Notes under the pieces: model-generated | Told to the model about the DNA's origin: nothing | Databases searched by the model: none | Seen by the model: the letters and a program-made list of their open reading frames with translations, nothing else | In this document: positions 1 to 3,839 of the stretch, piece by piece | How positions within the stretch are numbered: position 1 is the first letter of the stretch | How the letters are laid out: each line of letters opens with the position of its first letter | Position numbers and translations under genes: made by a program | Assembly (NCBI GenBank): GCA_027032655.1 | Contig: JALVMZ010000134.1 | Span: 1-6,343 of the forward strand | Source: Desulfobacteraceae bacterium | GTDB taxonomy: Bacteria; Desulfobacterota; DSM-4660; Desulfatiglandales; JALVMZ01 | Direction of reading: 5' to 3' | DNA: 6,343 bases

Positions 1-1532
1 TTGCAATTCCCGGTCTCATTGATGCACATACCCACATTGCATGGCTTTATCGGATAGATGAGTTTTTAAAGTATGCAATCCCCGGGGGCACCACCACCAT
101 TATAACTGAATGCATGGAAGTCTATCCTGTGGCAGGACTATCCGGTGTCATGGAGTTTCTTGCTTCAATATCTGATCAACCCATTAAACTCTTTGCAACT
201 GCTCCAGCCATGGGATCCATAAGTCCCAATACCTTAGGGATTGATGAGGAAGAGCTCAGGGAGATACTGTCACATCCGGGGGTAATAGGACTGGGGGAGA
301 TTTATTGGCAGAACCTCCTTGAAAATCCATCAAGGTTTCTACCTGAAATAAGACTTGCGGTTGAACTGGGCAAATCCATTGAGGGTCACTCTGCCGGAGC
401 AAGGGGGAGGAAGCTTCAGGCATATGCCTCAACAGGGGTGCTCTCATGCCATGAGCCCATATCAGAGGAAGAGGCAATTGAACTGATGAGAGCGGGCATC
501 CATGTCATGGCCAGAGAGGGGAGCATAAGAGAGGACTTGAAGGCAATTGCATCAATAAAGGACAGGGGAGTGGATCTCAGGCGCCTTATCATATGCACTG
601 ATGGTATTGAACCCCAGAGACTGCTAAGGGAAGGTTATATGGAATCAGTTCTGAACAGGGCCATTGAATATGGTATCCCGCCTGTATTGGCCATTCAATG
701 TGCAACAATAAATCCTGCGGAGCACTTTGGAATTGATGGCGTGATAGGGGGAATTGCACCTGGTAAATGCGCAGATATCCTGATACTGGATGATCTTTAC
801 CACATCAAACCAGAGCTGGTTATAAGCAATGGAAAAGTGGTTGCAAGGAATGGGGAGCTTATATCAGAACCAAGAAGTCCTGAATTCTCGCATAGAAGCA
901 GGAGGACAGTTCATCTGAAAGGTCCCATATCCCAGGATATATTCAGGATAAATTCACCATCATATGATGGAGAAGTTCTTGTAAGGGTAATTGGAATGAT
1001 AACAGACCTTGTAACAGAGGAAAGACACCTTAAAATGCGTATCTCCAGTGGCACCATTAATCCTGACCCCGGGAGGGACATCTTGAAGATATCTGCAATA
1101 GAAAGATCAAGACCTGATGGAAAGATTTTCAATGGTTTTATTCAGGGATTTGGATTGAGTCAGGGGGCAATGGCATCAAGCAATTCATGGGACACATCTG
1201 ATATACTGGTTCTGGGCACAGATGATTATGATATGGCAATTGCCTTGAATAGTATAATTGAGATGCAGGGTGGATCTGTGGTGGTTGCAGGTGGAAAGGT
1301 GCTCTCAGCCCTTCCACTTCCCATATTCGGGATAATTTCAGAGCTGAATGTCCAGGACTTAGCATCAAAACTGAAGGAGCTTACAGAATCCGCCAGGAAT
1401 CTGGGAGTTCCATTTGATGATCCATTCCTGTCCCTCATTACACTAAGTGGAGCGGCAATTCCATACCTCAGGATATGTGAAGATGGGCTGGTTAATCTAA
1501 AGCACGGGACCACTATGGGATTATTTCCTTAG
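1..1532 (+). CDS. Adenine deaminase-family amidohydrolase, 5'-truncated by window edge
   Basis: Seen: an open frame from the window edge (first full codon at 3) to TAG at 1530-1532, 509 visible residues. An internal ATG at 114 is not the start, because the metal-site motif PGLIDAHTH (residues 3-11) lies upstream of it. Further metal or active-site elements follow: TTTIITECME (E39), GLGE (E99), EGHSAG (H129), SCHE (H150) and CTDG (D200). A C-terminal domain ends the protein, with GFGLSQGAMASS and ALPLPIFG. Known: adenine deaminases (EC 3.5.4.2) are cytosolic binuclear-metal enzymes of about 550-600 residues that convert adenine to hypoxanthine and ammonia in purine salvage. About 50-80 N-terminal residues are probably missing. 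Odd: hallmark segments differ from classical Ade. HIHIESS is replaced by HTHIAWL, TDDRHP by TDGIEP, and the histidines of the usual VAHDSHN by NSWDTSD. The metal ligands are kept, so an active deaminase is likely, but the substrate could be something other than adenine. No gene symbol is given for that reason. Confidence 0.85.
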   Translation, partial: AIPGLIDAHTHIAWLYRIDEFLKYAIPGGTTTIITECMEVYPVAGLSGVMEFLASISDQPIKLFATAPAMGSISPNTLGIDEEELREILSHPGVIGLGEIYWQNLLENPSRFLPEIRLAVELGKSIEGHSAGARGRKLQAYASTGVLSCHEPISEEEAIELMRAGIHVMAREGSIREDLKAIASIKDRGVDLRRLIICTDGIEPQRLLREGYMESVLNRAIEYGIPPVLAIQCATINPAEHFGIDGVIGGIAPGKCADILILDDLYHIKPELVISNGKVVARNGELISEPRSPEFSHRSRRTVHLKGPISQDIFRINSPSYDGEVLVRVIGMITDLVTEERHLKMRISSGTINPDPGRDILKISAIERSRPDGKIFNGFIQGFGLSQGAMASSNSWDTSDILVLGTDDYDMAIALNSIIEMQGGSVVVAGGKVLSALPLPIFGIISELNVQDLASKLKELTESARNLGVPFDDPFLSLITLSGAAIPYLRICEDGLVNLKHGTTMGLFP

Positions 1533-1533
1533 T

Positions 1534-2205
1534 TTACCACCCATCAAGGGGACATGTCTGGCAGAGGGGGCTCTTTTTGCAGTGCTCCTTTGCCACCCTC
1601 ACAATGAGTGCGTGAAATTCATTATACAGATTTACATCCTCTGGTAGATGGTCCATGAAAATGGACTGGAGACCTGCATACGACTCCTGATCATCAGTCA
1701 TGTTATGTCTTTTGAGGATCCTGAATGTGTATGCATCTACAACGAAGATGGGTCTTGAACATGCATAGAGCAGGATACTGTCTGCTGTTTCAGGTCCTAT
1801 TCCCTTGACAGATAGGAGTTTTTCTCTCAACTTACCCGTGTCTTCGCTCAGGAACTCATCAAGTTCAAGGCCATAGTTACTTACAATAAATTCTATGAGA
1901 TTCTTGAGCCTCAATGCCTTTATGTTGAAATAACCGGCTGGTCTTATTAGTTGGGATAACCTGCCTGCAGGCAGGTCATATAGGGCATCAAGGGAGAGGA
2001 GATGATTCTCCTCCAGGTTTTTGATGGCCTTTTCCACATTCTTCCAGTTGGTATTCTGGGTAAGCACTGCTCCCACAATCACCTCAAAGGGTGATTTTGC
2101 AGGCCACCAGTTCTGGGGGCCGTATCTCTCATAGAGTCTATTATACATCTCCATGAGCCTCTGTCCTGTCTGTGATTTCAGGCTATCTCTGAGTTTATGG
2201 TTCAT
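1534..2205 (-). CDS. Endonuclease III/MagIII-like HhH-GPD DNA glycosylase
   Basis: Predicted base-excision-repair glycosylase, 223 residues, cytosolic. Seen: NWWPAKSPFEVIVGAVLTQNT (residues 32-52, the N-terminal HhH-GPD signature), LIRPAGYFNIKA (86-97), helix-hairpin-helix VKGIGPETAD (133-142) and FVVDAY with the catalytic Asp (D157). Known: endonuclease III has the AP-lyase lysine in GVGRKTAN. Here the aligned residue is Glu (E139), as in Helicobacter MagIII (3-methyladenine glycosylase), whose WWP and RPSGFYN motifs also match. A monofunctional alkylpurine glycosylase is therefore the best guess. Odd: the C-terminal Fe-S motif has only three cysteines (C209, C215, C218), and the TAA stop falls where the fourth is expected. 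The start is uncertain. ATG at 2205 lies 8 bp after the rfaE2 stop with no Shine-Dalgarno. ATGs at residues 18 and 20 (codons 2152-2154 and 2146-2148) follow an AGAGG. Residue 18 would still keep the whole recognisable domain. This is the last gene of the leftward operon. Confidence 0.88.
   Translation of the reverse strand: MNHKLRDSLKSQTGQRLMEMYNRLYERYGPQNWWPAKSPFEVIVGAVLTQNTNWKNVEKAIKNLEENHLLSLDALYDLPAGRLSQLIRPAGYFNIKALRLKNLIEFIVSNYGLELDEFLSEDTGKLREKLLSVKGIGPETADSILLYACSRPIFVVDAYTFRILKRHNMTDDQESYAGLQSIFMDHLPEDVNLYNEFHALIVRVAKEHCKKSPLCQTCPLDGW
1959..1976. repeat. 18-bp perfect palindrome inside the glycosylase gene
   Basis: ACCTGCCTGCAGGCAGGT equals its own reverse complement across all 18 bases, centred between 1967 and 1968 on a PstI-type CTGCAG. 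It is translated in the glycosylase as LPAGR (residues 78-82), at the loop before the RPAGYF motif. It could be a chance palindrome, a protein-binding site, or a copy of a short palindromic dispersed repeat of the kind that enters coding regions and encodes PAGR-like peptides. One window cannot tell these apart. Confidence 0.6.
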
Positions 2206-2213
2206 TTTGTGTG

Positions 2214-2699
2214 CTATTTTGTGGATCTTATCCTGTTTATAATATTTGTGGAAGAAAATCCCTCCACATAGGGAATGCGTTCCACTCTCCCACCCGATGC
2301 CTTTACAAAATCGGCACCGATAATGTTTTCTTCTTCCCAGTCTCCTCCCTTTACAAGCACATCAGGGACAATCTCCTTTATGATATTAAGGGGATCATCT
2401 TCATCAAAGATCACCACTGCATCCACAAAATAAAGGGCACAGAGGAGTTCAGCCCTATCTTCCTGGCTCATTATGGGCCTGTTTTTTCCCTTTATTGCCC
2501 TCACTGATCTATCACTGTTAAGTCCCACAATGAGAAAATCCCCCAGTTCCTTAGATGCCCTCAGATACCTTATGTGACCCGGATGAAGTATATCAAAGCA
2601 TCCGTTGGTAAATACCACTCTCTTCCCTCTGGACTTCAGGTCCTGAATATGTGCCTTAAGTTCATTTAATTTAAAAAGCTTCTCTGTTACCCGTTTCAT
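2214..2699 (-). CDS. rfaE2: D-glycero-beta-D-manno-heptose 1-phosphate adenylyltransferase
   Basis: Catalyses transfer of AMP from ATP to heptose 1-phosphate, giving ADP-heptose for the LPS inner core or other surface glycans; a cytosolic enzyme. Seen: 161 residues, the usual size of the stand-alone form. Nucleotidyltransferase motifs are FTNGCFDILHPGH (residues 30-42, with the HxGH active-site signature), VGLNSD (58-63), KGKNRP (70-75), VKGGDW (116-121) and IPYVEGFSST (142-151). The gene encodes only the adenylyltransferase half of what is bifunctional HldE in enterobacteria. The matching kinase (RfaE1/HldA) is not in this window. The ATG at 2699 is supported by GGGG 5 nt upstream (2705-2708). 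It starts 16 bp after the comF stop and ends 8 bp before the glycosylase start, so it sits mid-operon. The related glycerol-3-phosphate and FAD cytidylyl/adenylyl families share HxGH, but the ENIIGADFV and YVEGFSST segments favour RfaE2. Confidence 0.93.
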   Translation of the reverse strand: MKRVTEKLFKLNELKAHIQDLKSRGKRVVFTNGCFDILHPGHIRYLRASKELGDFLIVGLNSDRSVRAIKGKNRPIMSQEDRAELLCALYFVDAVVIFDEDDPLNIIKEIVPDVLVKGGDWEEENIIGADFVKASGGRVERIPYVEGFSSTNIINRIRSTK

Positions 2700-2704
2700 A
2701 TATT

Positions 2705-2708
2705 CCCC
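2705..2708 (-). promoter_or_regulatory. Ribosome binding site of rfaE2
   Basis: On the - strand GGGG lies 5 nt before the ATG at 2699. A second candidate, GAGG at 2713-2716, shares its first base with the TAG stop of comF (2716-2718) but is 13 nt away. The closer one is preferred. Either would tie rfaE2 initiation to termination of comF. Confidence 0.5.
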
Positions 2709-2715
2709 AAATCCT

Positions 2716-3471
2716 CTATTTGATATTCTGTTTCAGTGTTGCCCTTGCAACCACCACACACAATACCCTTTTTGCTCCTGCCTTGAGCAGCACCCTCGCA
2801 CATTCATTCAATGTGCTCCCTGTTGTTGCCACATCATCCACCATGAGAATTTCCTTGCCTTTGATATTCCTGTTTCCATTAACAGAGAAGGCATTCTTCA
2901 CATTCTTTATGCGCTCCTTCATGGGTAGTTCTGCCTGTGGACCATTATTAATACCCCTTATAAGAGTGTCAAAGTCAAGAGCAATCTCAAAGTGTCTGGA
3001 AATATGTCCTGCAATTATAACACTCTGGTTGTATCCCCGCTCCCTGAGTCGTTTTTTATGAAGGGGTACAGGTATAATCAGGGGGTATCTGAGCCCCCGG
3101 ACAATGGGTTCCACATACATAGACAGAAGCCTTCCCATGGTATCAGCAATCTGACGCCTTCCATTGTATTTCATATTGTGTATGGCATCCCTCAGTCCAT
3201 TCTTGAACATAAAGGGCGAGAATATCTTCTCAAAGTGGGGTGGTTTTATAAGGCATCTGTAGCAGAGGTGATCTGTAAGGTTCACGGCTGGAAGGGGGAG
3301 ACTGCATACCGGACATTTTGGTGACCTGATTAAAGGCAGTTTCTGGAAGCACCTATCACATATCTCAAGTCCATCCCTTTCATACAAAAAACACTTCTCA
3401 TTTAAAAATTCGCCGCAGATATGACACCTCGGAGGATAGATCAGGTCTATCAGGTGTTGGAAGATAGCCAT
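2716..3471 (-). CDS. comF: ComF family phosphoribosyltransferase-like protein
   Basis: 251 residues, the normal size for ComF/ComFC. Seen: N-terminal IDLIYPPRCHICG followed by paired cysteines (C16/C19, C38/C41, C53/C56, C70/C73), consistent with a zinc-binding region. The phosphoribosyltransferase fold follows, with IPVPLHKKRLRERGYNQS (133-150) and the PRPP-binding loop EILMVDDVATTGST (207-220). Known: ComF-family proteins are needed for natural transformation in several bacteria, where they are thought to handle incoming single-stranded DNA. They are also present in species not known to be competent, and the reaction catalysed, if any, is not settled. Start choice: the frame is open further upstream (an ATG at 3526-3528), but the ATG at 3471 begins the conserved N-terminus and has AAGAGG 7 nt upstream. 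The gene then overlaps the end of the YkgJ-type gene by 22 bp, which suggests translational coupling. It ends with TAG 16 bp before rfaE2. Confidence 0.92.
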   Translation of the reverse strand: MAIFQHLIDLIYPPRCHICGEFLNEKCFLYERDGLEICDRCFQKLPLIRSPKCPVCSLPLPAVNLTDHLCYRCLIKPPHFEKIFSPFMFKNGLRDAIHNMKYNGRRQIADTMGRLLSMYVEPIVRGLRYPLIIPVPLHKKRLRERGYNQSVIIAGHISRHFEIALDFDTLIRGINNGPQAELPMKERIKNVKNAFSVNGNRNIKGKEILMVDDVATTGSTLNECARVLLKAGAKRVLCVVVARATLKQNIK

Positions 3472-3839
3472 TCCATTGCCTCTTTTACAAAATCCTCGTG
3501 TGTGCAATCCTGTCTCAGCCCGGGGCATGCATCCTTTGCAAGCTCCCAGTTTTCCCTATCTTTAATCAATGCATCATAATAAGGCCATCTCCTGCAGGGC
3601 TTGGGTTTTACAGGATGCACAATGCAACCCTTCTGTTTTCTGTAAAATATGCATACATTATCAGGTCCTGTTATTACTGATACCCTGCCATCTCTTATAT
3701 GGCAGAATCTCTTCAGCAGGTCTGTTTCATCTATTTTTAAGTATTCAGATATCCTTTTTATATCATCCTCATCAAGGGTGATTCCGCCCTCCCCATAACA
3801 ACATGATCCACACATTTTACATTTAAATGCCTCTGTCAC
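3450..3839 (-). CDS. YkgJ-type cysteine-cluster protein (CxxCxxCC family)
   Basis: 129 residues, small and probably cytosolic, with no signal peptide or membrane segment visible. Seen: N-terminal FKCKMCGSCC (C7, C10, C13, C14), then C46, C63, C72, C82 in VKPKPCRRWPYY, C105 and C112. This spacing is that of the zinc/iron-chelating CxxCxxCC family (UPF0153/YkgJ type). Known: these proteins are predicted to bind metal, but their biochemical role is poorly defined, so no function is claimed. The start is GTG (3837-3839), whose bases overlap the TGA stop of the helicase as GTGA. A strong AAAGGAG lies 9 nt upstream. The 3' end overlaps comF by 22 bp in another frame. The position between the helicase-exonuclease and comF shows co-expression but does not by itself show a repair role. 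Confidence 0.88.
   Translation of the reverse strand: MTEAFKCKMCGSCCYGEGGITLDEDDIKRISEYLKIDETDLLKRFCHIRDGRVSVITGPDNVCIFYRKQKGCIVHPVKPKPCRRWPYYDALIKDRENWELAKDACPGLRQDCTHEDFVKEAMEWLSSNT
3479..3484 (-). promoter_or_regulatory. Ribosome binding site that sets the comF start
   Basis: AAGAGG on the - strand, 7 nt before the ATG at 3471. It lies inside the coding end of the YkgJ-type gene. It decides between this ATG and the upstream in-frame ATG at 3528, whose extra 19 residues do not look like a ComF N-terminus. Confidence 0.7.

Noticed and set aside
114..1532. Deaminase gene starting at ATG 114
   Set aside because: The same frame is open to the window edge and encodes the essential PGLIDAHTH metal motif upstream.
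1511..1533. Small inverted repeat CCA-CTA-TGG near the deaminase stop as a terminator for the leftward operon
   Set aside because: Three-base stem and no T-run on the - strand side.
1534..1536. Stop-codon recoding to give the fourth Fe-S cysteine
   Set aside because: The stop is TAA, not TGA, and no recoding structure is visible; the three-cysteine C-terminus is taken as read.
1563..1578. AGAG-GGGG-CTCT hairpin followed by TTTT on the + strand, as a terminator for the deaminase gene
   Set aside because: The stem is only 4 bp and the T-run lies within the conserved coding end of the glycosylase; too weak to call.
2211..2507. + strand open frame of 98 codons opposite rfaE2, and similar antisense frames opposite comF and the helicase
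   Set aside because: No recognisable motifs and they lie wholly over clear conserved genes on the other strand; shadow frames.
3472..3528. Longer ComF start at ATG 3526-3528
   Set aside because: The 19 extra residues overlap the YkgJ gene deeply and do not resemble ComF, and a good Shine-Dalgarno precedes the ATG at 3471.
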